Shown here in pieces: positions 16,849 to 25,823 of a stretch of 64,000 nt of DNA. Within the stretch, counting starts at the first letter, position 1; each line of letters opens with the position of its first letter. Under the pieces are notes generated by a model, which worked only from the letters and a program-made list of their open reading frames with translations, was not told the DNA's origin and made no database searches. The position numbers and the translations under genes are program-made. Source of the stretch: Chromatiales bacterium (GTDB lineage Bacteria > Pseudomonadota > Gammaproteobacteria > Chromatiales > Chromatiaceae); contig JANQRK010000075.1 of NCBI GenBank assembly GCA_028284585.1, positions 30,842 through 94,841 on the forward strand. The letters are read 5' to 3'.

Positions 16849-17784
16849 TTAGTTTAAGTCCTCGATCAACTTCTGTAGTAAGGCGTCCAAAGGGGCCTCA
16901 ACCTTTACCCGGCTGCCGTCCGGCCATTTGAAGCGCAAGCTGGCGGCATGCAGGAACAGGCGTCGCAGTCCCAGCGCCCGAAATGGCCGATCCGCTGCCG
17001 CGTCACCGTATTTCGGATCGCCACAGATCGGATGGCCTTCCGTCGCGGCGTGCACCCGGACCTGGTGGGTACGGCCGGTCTCCAGGGTCGCCTCCAGCAA
17101 GGTCGCTGCATGGAATCGCTGCGCGACCTGGAACCGAGTCCGCGATGGCTTACCGGACGGATCCACCCGAACAACCCGCTCGCCGCCCTGCAGTGTGTTC
17201 TTGCGCAACGGCCGATCACAGGTCCAGGCCCGAGACCGCACCCGCCCGTGTACCAACGCGAAATACCGCTTTTCGATTTGCCGCGCGCGCTGAAGTTCCT
17301 GCAGCTTGACCAGGGCACTGCGCCGTTTGGCCAGCAGCAGACAACCTGAGGTCTCGCGGTCGAGCCGATGTACCAGTTCCAGATACTTGGCCTCTGGGCG
17401 GGCCGCTCGCATGGCCTCGATCACGCCATACGAAAGCCCGCTGCCGCCATGTACCGCCAACCCAGCCGGCTTATTCACAACGATTACTAAGTTATCCTCA
17501 TAAATTATTGATTTATTTATTTTATGAATTACATAATCAGGCTGATTTGAGGCTGTTTTTGGTGCCTGCCGCAGGGGCGGAATGCGCACGACATCGCCGA
17601 CTTGCAGTCGGTAGGCCGGCTTGCTGCGACCCTTGTTGACCCGTACCTCACCCTTGCGCAGGATCCGATAGACTAGGGTCCGAGGTACGCCTTTGAGGCG
17701 TCCGAGGAGAAAGTTGTCGAGGCGTTGACCATCGTGGTTTTCGTCGACAGTGACCCACTCGACACTTCCGATGCGCTCTGCCAT
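16849..17784 (-). CDS. rluC: 23S rRNA pseudouridine synthase RluC
   Basis: About 311 residues from ATG 17784; the frame continues further upstream without homology. An N-terminal S4 domain is followed by the catalytic HRLDRETSG motif with the essential Asp, then RTHQVRVHA. It makes pseudouridines in 23S rRNA helices. As in E. coli and Pseudomonas it is divergent from rne. An unusual AT-rich patch of about 60 bases (17480-17540), coding HKINKSIIYEDN just before the domain that holds the catalytic site, stands out against the GC-rich gene body. Confidence 0.95.
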   Translation of the reverse strand: MAERIGSVEWVTVDENHDGQRLDNFLLGRLKGVPRTLVYRILRKGEVRVNKGRSKPAYRLQVGDVVRIPPLRQAPKTASNQPDYVIHKINKSIIYEDNLVIVVNKPAGLAVHGGSGLSYGVIEAMRAARPEAKYLELVHRLDRETSGCLLLAKRRSALVKLQELQRARQIEKRYFALVHGRVRSRAWTCDRPLRKNTLQGGERVVRVDPSGKPSRTRFQVAQRFHAATLLEATLETGRTHQVRVHAATEGHPICGDPKYGDAAADRPFRALGLRRLFLHAASLRFKWPDGSRVKVEAPLDALLQKLIEDLN

Positions 17785-18238
17785 GTCAGGCTTCACCTCA
17801 GTAAAAAATGATGCATCTGTCTGATAATCTGATATCTTTTGCGGCACACATGGTGTCTGAGCGCGGGTAATACAGCGTACCGACAAGCCGACATCCTGAC
17901 TAAGTTTTGTTGCCCTGGGAGGATCCCAGCGCAAATATCGACAAAGGTGCATGCGACGCCTTTGTCTCCACGTAGCCCCGCAGATCATGGTGAGCAAAAT
18001 GCATCCGGAGCGCAGAAGTGGATGCTAACTGACCACATGCATCGCGGGCCAGAGTTTCGCGGCATGACCGCTTGGTGAACTTGGCTGCGACCGATTTTGA
18101 GTCCGCCAACCCTCACCACGGATGCCTAAATTGAATTTGTTCTCGTTCGGTTTCGGGGCCGGCAGCCAGCGCAGCGATCCAGCCCGCGCGGCGCACGCCC
18201 AGGGGCACTGAGGCGAGCGAGAAGACAGGGAATTTTGC
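17785..18238 (+). promoter_or_regulatory. Divergent rluC-rne spacer, probable long 5' leader of rne
   Basis: 454 bp without a supportable gene. In E. coli a long rne leader mediates feedback control by RNase E; the long gap here is compatible with the same arrangement, but I cannot trace the conserved hairpins by eye. A CTGGGA-GGA-TCCCAG hairpin is present near 17915. AGGGA precedes the rne ATG. Confidence 0.4.
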
Positions 18239-20827
18239 ATGAAGCGAATGCTGATTAACGCGACTCAGCCAGAAGAGTTGCGCGTCGCCATCGTAGATGG
18301 CCAAAAACTGTTCAACCTCGATATCGAATCTCCCGGCCGGGAGATGAAGAAGGCCAACATCTACAAGGGCCGGATCACCCGCGTCGAACCCAGCCTTGAA
18401 GCCGCTTTTATCGATTACGGCGCGGAACGCCATGGCTTCCTGCCGATGAAGGAGATCGCCCGCGCCTATTTCAACGCGGCGGCGTTCGACAACGGCAAGC
18501 GCAACATCAACGACTTGCTGAAGGAGGGCCAGGAGCTCATCGTCCAGGTCGAGAAGGAGGAGCGCGGCAACAAGGGTGCCGCCCTGACCACCTTCCTCTC
18601 GCTGGCCGGGCGTTATCTCGTCCTGATGCCCAATAACCCTCGCGCAGGTGGGGTATCGCGGCGCATCGAGGGTCAAGACAGGTCCGAGCTGCGCGAGGCC
18701 ATGAGCAACTTGGAGATCCCCGAGGGTATGGGGCTAATCGTGCGCACCGCCGGCGTAGGCAAGGTCTCCGAAGAACTGCAGTGGGACCTCGACTATCTGC
18801 TGCAGCTATGGCGGGCAATCGAGCAAAGCGCCGCCGAACGCAAGGCCCCGTTTTTGATCTACCAGGAAAGCAACGTCATCATCCGCTCCATACGCGACCA
18901 TTTGCGCGCCGATATCGGCGAGATCGTGGTCGATCAGGCCGATACCCACGAACAGGCCCGTCAGTTCATTGAGCAGGTGATGCCAAAGTACCTGCGCAAG
19001 CTCCGGCTCTACGACGACGAGGTGCCGCTGTTTTCGCGCTACCAGATCGAATCCCAGATCGAGTCGGCCTTCCGGCGCGAGCTGCGGCTGCCATCCGGTG
19101 GGTCTATCGTGATTGATCACACCGAGGCCTTGACCTCGATCGACATCAATTCGGCGCGCGCCACAAAGGGCTCGGATATCGAGGAAACCGCGCGCAACAC
19201 CAACCTCGAGGCAGCCGAAGAGATTGCGCGCCAGCTCCGGCTGCGTGATCTCGGCGGACTATTCGTTATCGACTTCATTGACATGACGCCCTCGCGTAAT
19301 CAGCGCGAAGTCGAAAACCGACTGAAGGAGGCAATGAAAGAGGACCGCGCCAGAGTCCAAATCGGCCGCATATCCCGGTTCGGCTTGCTGGAGATGTCGC
19401 GCCAGCGATTGCGTCCCTCACTTGGCGAATCGGCGCATCAAGTCTGCCCGCGCTGCGACGGACAGGGCCACATCCGCAGCGTGGATTCGCTCGCGCTGTC
19501 GGTCCTGCGGATTATCGAGGAGGAGGCACTGAAGGAGAACACCGGCCGGGTCTCTGCGCAACTCCCTATCGAGGTCGCTACCTATCTGCTCAATGAAAAG
19601 CGCCAGATGATCGCTGATATCGAGGCCAGGCACCAAGTTGCCATTGTCCTGATTCCGAATCGGCAGCTCGAGACCCCAAAGTACGAAATCGAACGCGTTC
19701 GTCGCCAAGATACGCAGGAAGAAGACACGCGCAGCCATGAGCTGGAGAAGAGCTTCACGCCGGACAGCCAACCGCCCGTGGAGCGTGCGCCTACGCGCAC
19801 TGAAAGACCCGCAGTTGAGAACATCGCGCCAACCTCGCCGGTGCCGCAGCGCCCTCAGTCGCAACATGTGTCGCCAGATCAAGCGATGCTGCCGGGCAGC
19901 AGCGAGAGCGGCTTTATCAAGCGACTGTTCAGTGGGCTATTCACTGGGCGCGAGGAAGCGGCCGCACCGACTGAGGAATCCGGCGCACCCAAACAAAGTG
20001 AGGGCGAATCATCGACGACCCCTTCGTCTGCCGGCTCGCGGCAGCGCCGCGGTGCCAACAGTGAGCGCCGCTCCCAGCGCAGCAGCACAAAATCCGGCGA
20101 ATCTCGTCAGGGACGCTCGAGTCGACGCGGCGGGCGATCCAGCCAGTCGGTCTCGAAAGCCGCTGGTCCGGCAACCGACAAGGGCGCCTCAGAATCCACC
20201 GATGACAACAAACCGAGCAAGGAGAAGGCGGCACAGGGTACGTCCCAATCCGATGCGGCCACTTCCGGCGAGGCTCCGGCAAAGCGCAGTTCCCGGCGCG
20301 GCCGGCGTGGTGGTCGCCGGCGACGCGGCGGTGGTGGCGACAAGACCCCAGCTGCCGAGCAATCGACGGGCTCCAGCGGCTCCCCCAACCAGGAACAATC
20401 CACGACGCCATCAAAGGACGTCAAACCGGCCAGCGAGCAACCTCAGGCTGACGAGTCCACGACGGCATCGGCGCAACGCAGCCGCAGGCCCAGGCGGTCT
20501 GAACCCTCGTCCGCCGAGTCGTCCCAGGCGCGGCCAGTTGCCGAGGCATCCGACAAGGCACTGGCCGACGCCCGTCCTCAATCCGCACCTGGGCCCAAAG
20601 CAGCGGCGCGCTCTTCAGAATCCGCGCCCGCCGCAGAAGCGAAACCCGCTCCCGTCGAGAGCAAACCCACGGCCCCAGCGCGCAATGCGGAGCAACCGCC
20701 GGGGCCTGTGTCGAGCGAGCCGCCACAGCCCTCCTCGATCGAGCGAGCGGTGTCCAGCACGCCGCAGAAAAAAACCGCGGCCAAGCCAGCGCCGCCCCAG
20801 ACCGAGGCCGATCCGGGTGAGAACTGA
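18239..20827 (+). CDS. rne: Ribonuclease E
   Basis: An 862-residue endoribonuclease, the degradosome scaffold. The start [10 protein letters not shown] is the canonical one. S1 domain about 35-120; the catalytic aspartates lie in TSIDINSA and [16 protein letters not shown] segments, followed by the Zn-link CPRCDGQG. The catalytic half ends near residue 500. The C-terminal 360 residues are low-complexity and disordered, rich in Ser, Pro, Ala and Glu, with an Arg-rich RNA-binding patch of [10 protein letters not shown] type. It cleaves single-stranded AU-rich RNA, processes 9S rRNA and tRNA and turns over mRNA. It is divergent from rluC; the next 33 bases lead into a palindromic element. Confidence 0.96.
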   Translation: MKRMLINATQPEELRVAIVDGQKLFNLDIESPGREMKKANIYKGRITRVEPSLEAAFIDYGAERHGFLPMKEIARAYFNAAAFDNGKRNINDLLKEGQELIVQVEKEERGNKGAALTTFLSLAGRYLVLMPNNPRAGGVSRRIEGQDRSELREAMSNLEIPEGMGLIVRTAGVGKVSEELQWDLDYLLQLWRAIEQSAAERKAPFLIYQESNVIIRSIRDHLRADIGEIVVDQADTHEQARQFIEQVMPKYLRKLRLYDDEVPLFSRYQIESQIESAFRRELRLPSGGSIVIDHTEALTSIDINSARATKGSDIEETARNTNLEAAEEIARQLRLRDLGGLFVIDFIDMTPSRNQREVENRLKEAMKEDRARVQIGRISRFGLLEMSRQRLRPSLGESAHQVCPRCDGQGHIRSVDSLALSVLRIIEEEALKENTGRVSAQLPIEVATYLLNEKRQMIADIEARHQVAIVLIPNRQLETPKYEIERVRRQDTQEEDTRSHELEKSFTPDSQPPVERAPTRTERPAVENIAPTSPVPQRPQSQHVSPDQAMLPGSSESGFIKRLFSGLFTGREEAAAPTEESGAPKQSEGESSTTPSSAGSRQRRGANSERRSQRSSTKSGESRQGRSSRRGGRSSQSVSKAAGPATDKGASESTDDNKPSKEKAAQGTSQSDAATSGEAPAKRSSRRGRRGGRRRRGGGGDKTPAAEQSTGSSGSPNQEQSTTPSKDVKPASEQPQADESTTASAQRSRRPRRSEPSSAESSQARPVAEASDKALADARPQSAPGPKAAARSSESAPAAEAKPAPVESKPTAPARNAEQPPGPVSSEPPQPSSIERAVSSTPQKKTAAKPAPPQTEADPGEN

Positions 20828-20859
20828 CGCTTGGTGACTGCGGAGAGGCCTCAGCTCGC

Positions 20860-21127
20860 CTAGTGGGCCAAGCGGATAATTCTGTAACGCTCAGAGCCAC
20901 TGTGCGAGTGCGAATCAAGGCGCGTTTCGCAGGCAATGGCCGCACCCTTGGCAAGAAACGCAACACAGAGTCGCGCTCGCACAGTGGCTCCCAAAGGGCC
21001 AGGGCACAAGCATCGTGGGCTGTGTTGCCGTTCTTGGAAAGGGCCTGCCATTCCCCGCGGACTGCGCCTTGCCCACAATGCTTGTGCCGTGGCTGAGCGT
21101 TACAGAATTATCCGCTTGGCCCACTAG
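20860..21127. mobile_element. 268-bp MITE-like two-armed palindromic element (element B)
   Basis: Perfect 35-bp terminal inverted repeats at 20860-20894 and 21093-21127, bounded by CTAG on both sides. Two internal arms: a perfect 15-bp stem (20894-20908 with 20976-20990) containing a GCGTTTC/GAAACGC inner stem, and a second arm 21003-21020 with 21071-21088 (17 of 18 paired). No coding capacity. Its length and layout mirror the element at 7833-8103, but the sequence differs. The right-hand CTAG supplies the stop codon of the adjacent phosphatase gene. Confidence 0.82.
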
Positions 21128-21606
21128 CAGTGGCGTCGTCGGATGTCTTCGAGCAGACCCTGAGCTGCGGCCTCGATCAAGTCGAACGCACGTTCGAAAC
21201 CAGCCGACCCGCCACTGTAGGGATCCGGGACCTCGCGGGTGCGCACATCCGGTGCGAAATCCATGAACAACTGAATCTTTTCGCGATGCCGCTCGTCACA
21301 CAGCTCGCCCAGATCCATAAAGTTTTCCTGGTCCATGACCAGCACATAGTCGAAGGCATCGAGATCCTCTGCCGACACGCGTCGCGCCACCAAATCAGAT
21401 AGATCTATGCCACGCTTAGATGCTGTGGCCTGGGCGCGATGGTCCACGCCACTGCCTTCATGATAAGCGTGGGTACCTGCTGAATCGACCTCGATCAGGT
21501 GTGCCATATCCTCGCGTTCCGCCAGAGCACGAAACACGCCATGGGCAGTAGGCGATCGGCAAATATTGGCCGTACAAACGAAGAGTACGCGGGTCTGTTC
21601 TCTCAT
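21124..21606 (-). CDS. Low-molecular-weight protein tyrosine phosphatase
   Basis: A 160-residue LMW-PTP. The P-loop FVCTANICRSP near the N-terminus gives the C-x(5)-R catalytic motif and VPDPYSGG holds the general acid Asp. In the Pseudomonas order I recall, a homologue lies between kdsB and murB and may act on phosphotyrosine in envelope or polysaccharide regulators. The last codons, RRRHC and the TAG stop, run into the 35-bp terminal repeat of the palindromic element, so the natural C-terminus may have been replaced by the insertion. The first residues MREQTRVLFVC give a normal start. Confidence 0.9.
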   Translation of the reverse strand: MREQTRVLFVCTANICRSPTAHGVFRALAEREDMAHLIEVDSAGTHAYHEGSGVDHRAQATASKRGIDLSDLVARRVSAEDLDAFDYVLVMDQENFMDLGELCDERHREKIQLFMDFAPDVRTREVPDPYSGGSAGFERAFDLIEAAAQGLLEDIRRRHC

Positions 21607-21911
21607 TGTCGATTCGCCAGGAGATACCGGTTATCCACCGGAAAGTTTTCGAGGAATATTCAGATCGAGCGCAGTGTCAACAACTGCCCTAGCAGTGTCA
21701 ATCCTTACTCGAATCCAATACCCGTGTGGGTACGCGGAACTGCCCGAGGCCGCAGGAGTCGCGGCCTCTACCCACCGACGTGCCATGGCGGCTATGCTTG
21801 GTAAACGCAGTGACACGAAGCATGTGATGCTGCCGGCAGGTGCCAAATCTAGGAACCGGGTCTTTTCCGGTCTATGGATATTGGCACGAGGCAGCAACGG
21901 ACGCAGGGGTC
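21607..21911. promoter_or_regulatory. Divergent spacer with a 10-bp direct repeat upstream of the TIR-CHASE2 operon
   Basis: 305 bp with no supportable gene. GCAGTGTCAA occurs at 21671-21680 and again at 21692-21701, a 21-bp period equal to two helical turns, as expected for an operator bound on one face. No strong promoter box is obvious. Confidence 0.35.
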
Positions 21912-23699
21912 ATGGGCAATCGGCGCAAGCTGAAGTTGTTCATTAGTTATAGGCGTGCCGATGCAAGCGGCAGCGCCGGGCGGCTGTTCGATTGGTTGAC
22001 ACGCCAGTTTGGACGCCGCCGAATATTTTTAGACACCGACAAGATCGCCGCCGGGGACCGCTTTCCCGAGGTACTCGCACAACGCATAGCGAACGCCGAT
22101 GTCGTGCTTGCTGTAATTGGCCCAGGGTGGTTGACGATCGCCAACCAAGACGGCCGACGTCTCGATCAGGTCGACGACTATGTCCGCATCGAGATTTCTA
22201 AGGCGTTGGAGAGCGGCAAGCGTGTCATTCCGGTGCTGGTCGGTGGCGCAGAGGTGCCCGACCGTGCGGCGTTGCCGCCGGCCCTGCAAGGGCTCGCCGA
22301 TCGCCATGCGATGGTGCTGCGCGATGCCTTCTTCGAACAAGACTTCGATCTGTTGATAGACGATCTGCTGGGCCGCCAACGCGGCTATGCCAGGACAGAA
22401 CTGGACCGACTACAGCGTCTACTTCTGGCCATAAAGCTGTCTTCACTGCTGGTGCCCAGTCTGACGCTGCTGGCGGTACTCGGTCTCTGGCTGGGACTGC
22501 TCGACAAACTGGCACTTGGCACCGGGGTATCCAGCCACCTGCTCGCCCTGGCCAACGAGGTATCTCCGCCACCGAGCGACCCCGGTGTTATCTTGGTGGC
22601 GATCGACCCAGCCAGCGAGCAACAGCTGCAGCGACCGTTTGGTGGCTCTCCGGCTTGGCGTCTCGACCACGCCCGGCTGATCGACCGCGCTGCGGCCGCG
22701 GGGGCACGCGCGGTAGTGTTCGACCTGTTTTTCGAACAGCCCACCACGGCCGATGCAAGCCTAGCGGCCGCCGCATCGCGTGCCGGCGAATCACCGGCCA
22801 GGACCCGCGTGGTGTTCGGGGTGCGTGCCCTCACAGATGATCAGCCACGGCTGTTGCCGGTCCTGTACGAGGCCGCCGCGTGGGGCTCGCTATGTCTGCG
22901 CCGCCCGTTCGGACACCACAGCTATGCGGCACCACTCGCGGTGCTCGGTGACCGACGTCTGGGTCCCGCATCCAGGGCAGCCCACACCCCGGCCCTGGCA
23001 TTGGCCGCTCTGGGCGGAAATTTGCAAGCTGTCGATTCAGCACGGCGCACTATCCTCACTACCGACCCTGCAAACCAGGTTGGCGCGCCGCGCTTTTCGC
23101 AGATCAGACGCATCCGGGGTAGCTGGGGCAACTGCGCCACCCTCGCCGACGGCGATGACGTGGCGATGCTGCTGATCCAACCGGCACCCGATGGCTATTG
23201 GGGGCAACCGGCGCGACGCATCTCCTATGCGGATGCCGTCCATGGCGATGGCCGATCCACGCAAGCCCTGCGCGACCGTATCCTGCTGGTCGGAGTCACA
23301 CTCCCTGGGCTGGACCAATATCCAGTGGTCAGCGGCTTTTTACGCCGCCAGTCATTCGGCGTTGAACTGCACGCCGATGCGATCGCGGCACTGCGCAACG
23401 GGCGCGAGATCGTGACGCCGTCAGTCGATCGCGGGGCTATCATTCTGCTGTTAATGGTTAGCACCGGGGCAAGCATTGGGTTTCTCACCGCGACCTGGGC
23501 GCGCGCCCGTCGGAGTTTTGCATTAGGCAGCCTTGCCCTGACCTACCTGCTGATCGCGCTCGGCCTAGCCAGCCAGGGGCTGCTGCTCAACTTGGTGTAC
23601 GATGCCACGGCGTTCCTGGTTGCCTATGCAGTGTTACGCCGATTGCGGACTGGCGGCTTCACATCCAAGGCAAGCACTTTGACGGAGGCATGTGAATGA
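21912..23699 (+). CDS. Membrane TIR-domain protein with CHASE2 sensor domain
   Basis: 595 residues from ATG 21912. Residues 6-155 are a TIR_2-type domain beginning KLKLFISYRRAD, with FLDTDKIAAGDRF and ADVVLAVIGPGW. Glu94 in YVRIEISKAL sits where TIR NADases carry their catalytic glutamate. A membrane segment (about 173-197) leads to a CHASE2-type periplasmic domain (about 210-500: ILVAIDPASEQQ, VVFDLFFEQP, ILLVGVTLPG), then three membrane helices (508-575) and a short tail. CHASE2 normally feeds kinase or cyclase outputs; here the only recognisable output is the N-terminal TIR, which may be an NAD-cleaving or scaffold domain. Stop overlaps the FecR-lipoprotein start by 4 bp. The operon faces against the conserved flanking genes and looks inserted. 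Confidence 0.8.
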   Translation: MGNRRKLKLFISYRRADASGSAGRLFDWLTRQFGRRRIFLDTDKIAAGDRFPEVLAQRIANADVVLAVIGPGWLTIANQDGRRLDQVDDYVRIEISKALESGKRVIPVLVGGAEVPDRAALPPALQGLADRHAMVLRDAFFEQDFDLLIDDLLGRQRGYARTELDRLQRLLLAIKLSSLLVPSLTLLAVLGLWLGLLDKLALGTGVSSHLLALANEVSPPPSDPGVILVAIDPASEQQLQRPFGGSPAWRLDHARLIDRAAAAGARAVVFDLFFEQPTTADASLAAAASRAGESPARTRVVFGVRALTDDQPRLLPVLYEAAAWGSLCLRRPFGHHSYAAPLAVLGDRRLGPASRAAHTPALALAALGGNLQAVDSARRTILTTDPANQVGAPRFSQIRRIRGSWGNCATLADGDDVAMLLIQPAPDGYWGQPARRISYADAVHGDGRSTQALRDRILLVGVTLPGLDQYPVVSGFLRRQSFGVELHADAIAALRNGREIVTPSVDRGAIILLLMVSTGASIGFLTATWARARRSFALGSLALTYLLIALGLASQGLLLNLVYDATAFLVAYAVLRRLRTGGFTSKASTLTEACE

Positions 23700-24547
23700 G
23701 ATCGGCACACGCGCAGCGCTGGCGCCTGGCTCGGCTAGTCATCGGGCTCTGTTGCTTATGGCTGGCCGGCTGTGCCGGTACCCAGTTGAAGAAGGTCGTT
23801 CACGAAGATGCCGCAAGCCCCAACGGCTATGTCGAGGTCAGCACGCCGCACCGCGGGCTGCTGACAGTCTCGCGCGCTGGTGAGGCGCTGCCGGTAAGCA
23901 CCCCACTACAGCTGCGCGAGGGCGACGAAATCGAGACCGGCCCTGATGCCGGGGCGGTGATCCGCTTTGACGATGGTAACCAAGTCGTGCTCGGGCCCAG
24001 CACTAGGGTCCGCCTGGGCTCCCTTGAGGTGCTGTTTGGCCGGCTGCTGGCCGAGGTACGTGGCCTGTTCAGCGTCGAGGACGACACCCTTGTCGCCGGC
24101 GTCGAGGGGACCCGCTTCTTGTTCGAGTCCAAGCGCGGCGGTCCTACCAAGGTTATGGTACTGGAGGGCGTCGTGCATTGCAGCTCCAAGACCACGAGCT
24201 GGCCAATGATCCGACTGACCGGCGCGCAGGCATTGAGCGCAGCCTACGGCAGCGCTGAGCCGCGTATCGCCCAGGTGAGCCACGCCGAGCTGTCCGAGAT
24301 CGAGCAATGGGCAAATGCCATCCGAACCGCGCCACGTGCTGGATTTTGCTGCAGCGGCGGTGCGGTGGCAGGCGCCTATTCCGATGCTTGCCGCGGCCGC
24401 TTCTTCACCGACGAGGCCGCTGCCACAGCGGCCTGTAAGCGGGTCGGGCATGCACCACCCCCGGCAATCACCCCTAGCCGTATCCCCGCGCCGCATCGGG
24501 TGCCAACCGATGTGCGCAGGCTGCCGCCGCGGCCGGCGATCGAGTAA
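23696..24547 (+). CDS. FecR-domain lipoprotein with a C-terminal cysteine motif
   Basis: 283 residues. The signal peptide ends in the lipobox LAGC with Cys26, so it is a lipoprotein. A FecR domain covers about residues 45-165 (GDEIETGPDAGAVIRFDDGNQ, LGPSTRVRLG, TLVAGVEGTRF). The C-terminal part has an unusual four-cysteine stretch, FCCSGG followed by ACRGRFF and AACKR, then a Pro-rich tail. FecR domains occur near CHASE2 proteins as periplasmic signalling partners. The 4-bp ATGA overlap with the TIR-CHASE2 gene makes a functional pair very likely (inference). No iron-transport genes are nearby. Confidence 0.8.
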   Translation: MRSAHAQRWRLARLVIGLCCLWLAGCAGTQLKKVVHEDAASPNGYVEVSTPHRGLLTVSRAGEALPVSTPLQLREGDEIETGPDAGAVIRFDDGNQVVLGPSTRVRLGSLEVLFGRLLAEVRGLFSVEDDTLVAGVEGTRFLFESKRGGPTKVMVLEGVVHCSSKTTSWPMIRLTGAQALSAAYGSAEPRIAQVSHAELSEIEQWANAIRTAPRAGFCCSGGAVAGAYSDACRGRFFTDEAAATAACKRVGHAPPPAITPSRIPAPHRVPTDVRRLPPRPAIE

Positions 24548-24557
24548 GCACGGCATC

Positions 24558-24863
24558 ATGGGTAATACAAACCTGCATCAGCGCTTGCAACAACTTCTGG
24601 GCGGCCGTTTCCACTATCTCGGCGAGCGCTGGGTGCTGATCGAAGTCCTCGCGGACACCGACAGCGTGGTCCTGCGCCGCTGCACCCAACACCCAGATTG
24701 GACGGTCCAGCGCAACGCCTATGGGGTACCGAATCGTCGGGTCGAAGACACCCTGACACTGCGAATCTCCGACGACGACGGCGGATATTCTCAAGACCTG
24801 TTGGTCTTACTCGAGGGTCATCAGCCCGACTCCGACTCAACTTCAGGCTCCAACTCTGGCTAA
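24558..24863 (+). CDS. Small conserved-looking protein of unknown function, third gene of the TIR-CHASE2 operon
   Basis: 101 residues from ATG 24558, 10 bp after the FecR gene. Cytoplasmic by appearance, with no signal or membrane segment. The core has a compact beta-rich look: GRFHYLGERWVLIEVL, then VVLRRC and DTLTLRISDDD, followed by an acidic, Ser-rich tail. I do not recognise the family. Convergent with kdsB, 3 bp from its stop. Its place at the end of the operon suggests a co-regulated accessory role, for example binding partner or regulator of the TIR domain, but nothing in the sequence proves this. Confidence 0.6.
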   Translation: MGNTNLHQRLQQLLGGRFHYLGERWVLIEVLADTDSVVLRRCTQHPDWTVQRNAYGVPNRRVEDTLTLRISDDDGGYSQDLLVLLEGHQPDSDSTSGSNSG

Positions 24864-24866
24864 AAC

Positions 24867-25634
24867 TCAGGCCCCGGCTAGGATGGCGTCTACGCGGGCC
24901 AGATCCTCGGCGGTATCGACGCCCGCTGGTGGCGCTGCATCTGCCAGCTCAACCGCGATCTTGCCACCGTTCCAAAGTACGCGGAGCTGTTCTAGTGATT
25001 CCATGCGCTCCAGCGGCGAGATCGGCAGCGCCGCATAGCCGGCGAGAAAACCGGCACGGTAGGCATATATCCCGAGGTGGCGATGCACGCCCTCCAACCA
25101 ATCGACGGTTGGCGGCCGCGTCGAATCGAACAGGTCGCGCTTCCACGGGATTGCCGCCCGGCTGAAATACAAGGCATGTCCGCAGCGATCCATGACTACC
25201 TTGACCACGCTGGTGTCGAACAGTTGTCCCGAATCACACAAGGGTGTCGCCAGTGTCGCCATCTCGGCGGCCGGGTGAGAAACAAGCGCCTCGGCAACTT
25301 GCGACAACAAGGACGGTGGCATCAGTGGTTCGTCACCTTGCAAATTGACGACCACCGTATCGTCGGGCCATTTGAACAGCCTCACGACCTCGGCGATTCG
25401 ATCGGTCCCGCTGGCATGCTCGGCTGCGGTCATACACACCTGGTCGGCAAACTGCCGGGCCGCAGCCGCGATCCGCTGGTCATCGGTTGCAATAACCACT
25501 TCCTCAGCACCGCTGTCGCGAGCGCGCTGATATACATGCTGGATCATCGGTCGGCCAGCGATCTCGCGCAGCGGTTTACCCGGCAAGCGCAGCGAACCGT
25601 AGCGCGCCGGTATGACGACATTGAAGGCCGCCAC
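24867..25634 (-). CDS. kdsB: 3-deoxy-manno-octulosonate cytidylyltransferase
   Basis: 255 residues from GTG 25634. N-terminal VVIPARYGSLRLPGKPL is the CMP-Kdo synthetase nucleotide-binding signature, and VNLQGDEPLMP holds the metal-binding region. It activates Kdo with CTP for the LPS inner core. The stop lies 3 bp from the opposing small gene at 24863. It is last in comEC-exbB-exbD-lpxK-ycaR-kdsB. The Pseudomonas order I recall would continue with the LMW phosphatase, which here is 3.3 kb further, beyond the TIR operon. Confidence 0.95.
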   Translation of the reverse strand: MAAFNVVIPARYGSLRLPGKPLREIAGRPMIQHVYQRARDSGAEEVVIATDDQRIAAAARQFADQVCMTAAEHASGTDRIAEVVRLFKWPDDTVVVNLQGDEPLMPPSLLSQVAEALVSHPAAEMATLATPLCDSGQLFDTSVVKVVMDRCGHALYFSRAAIPWKRDLFDSTRPPTVDWLEGVHRHLGIYAYRAGFLAGYAALPISPLERMESLEQLRVLWNGGKIAVELADAAPPAGVDTAEDLARVDAILAGA

Positions 25635-25637
25635 TGT

Positions 25638-25823
25638 TCAGTCCACAACCTCTTCATCGGCGGGTAGCTGTCGTGCCTCGTGCTCGAGCATGACGGGTAT
25701 GCCATCGCGGATCGGAAACCCCAGCCGATCCACCTTGCACACCAGCTCAGCGATATCCGACCGATAGACCAGCTTGCCCTTGCAGATCGGACATACCAGG
25801 ATTTCAAGTAATTTTTTGTCCAT
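25638..25823 (-). CDS. Trm112/UPF0434 family protein (YcaR-like)
   Basis: 61 residues from ATG 25823 (an in-frame TTG sits just before it). [16 protein letters not shown] and the downstream [11 protein letters not shown] are the conserved UPF0434 pattern; only the first pair of the usual zinc cysteines is fully evident (CPIC), with a third Cys in VCKV. Lies between lpxK and kdsB as in many gammaproteobacteria and overlaps the lpxK 3' end by 20 bp. Probably a small zinc-binding accessory protein. Confidence 0.88.
   Translation of the reverse strand: MDKKLLEILVCPICKGKLVYRSDIAELVCKVDRLGFPIRDGIPVMLEHEARQLPADEEVVD

Noticed and set aside
19737..20837. Long plus-strand frame overlapping the RNase E tail
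   Set aside because: Low-complexity, GC-biased DNA gives long alternative frames; the rne frame is the real one.
21870..21911. TTGGCACG near 21883 as a sigma-54 promoter for the TIR operon
   Set aside because: The -24 half fits but there is no TTGC at the right distance.
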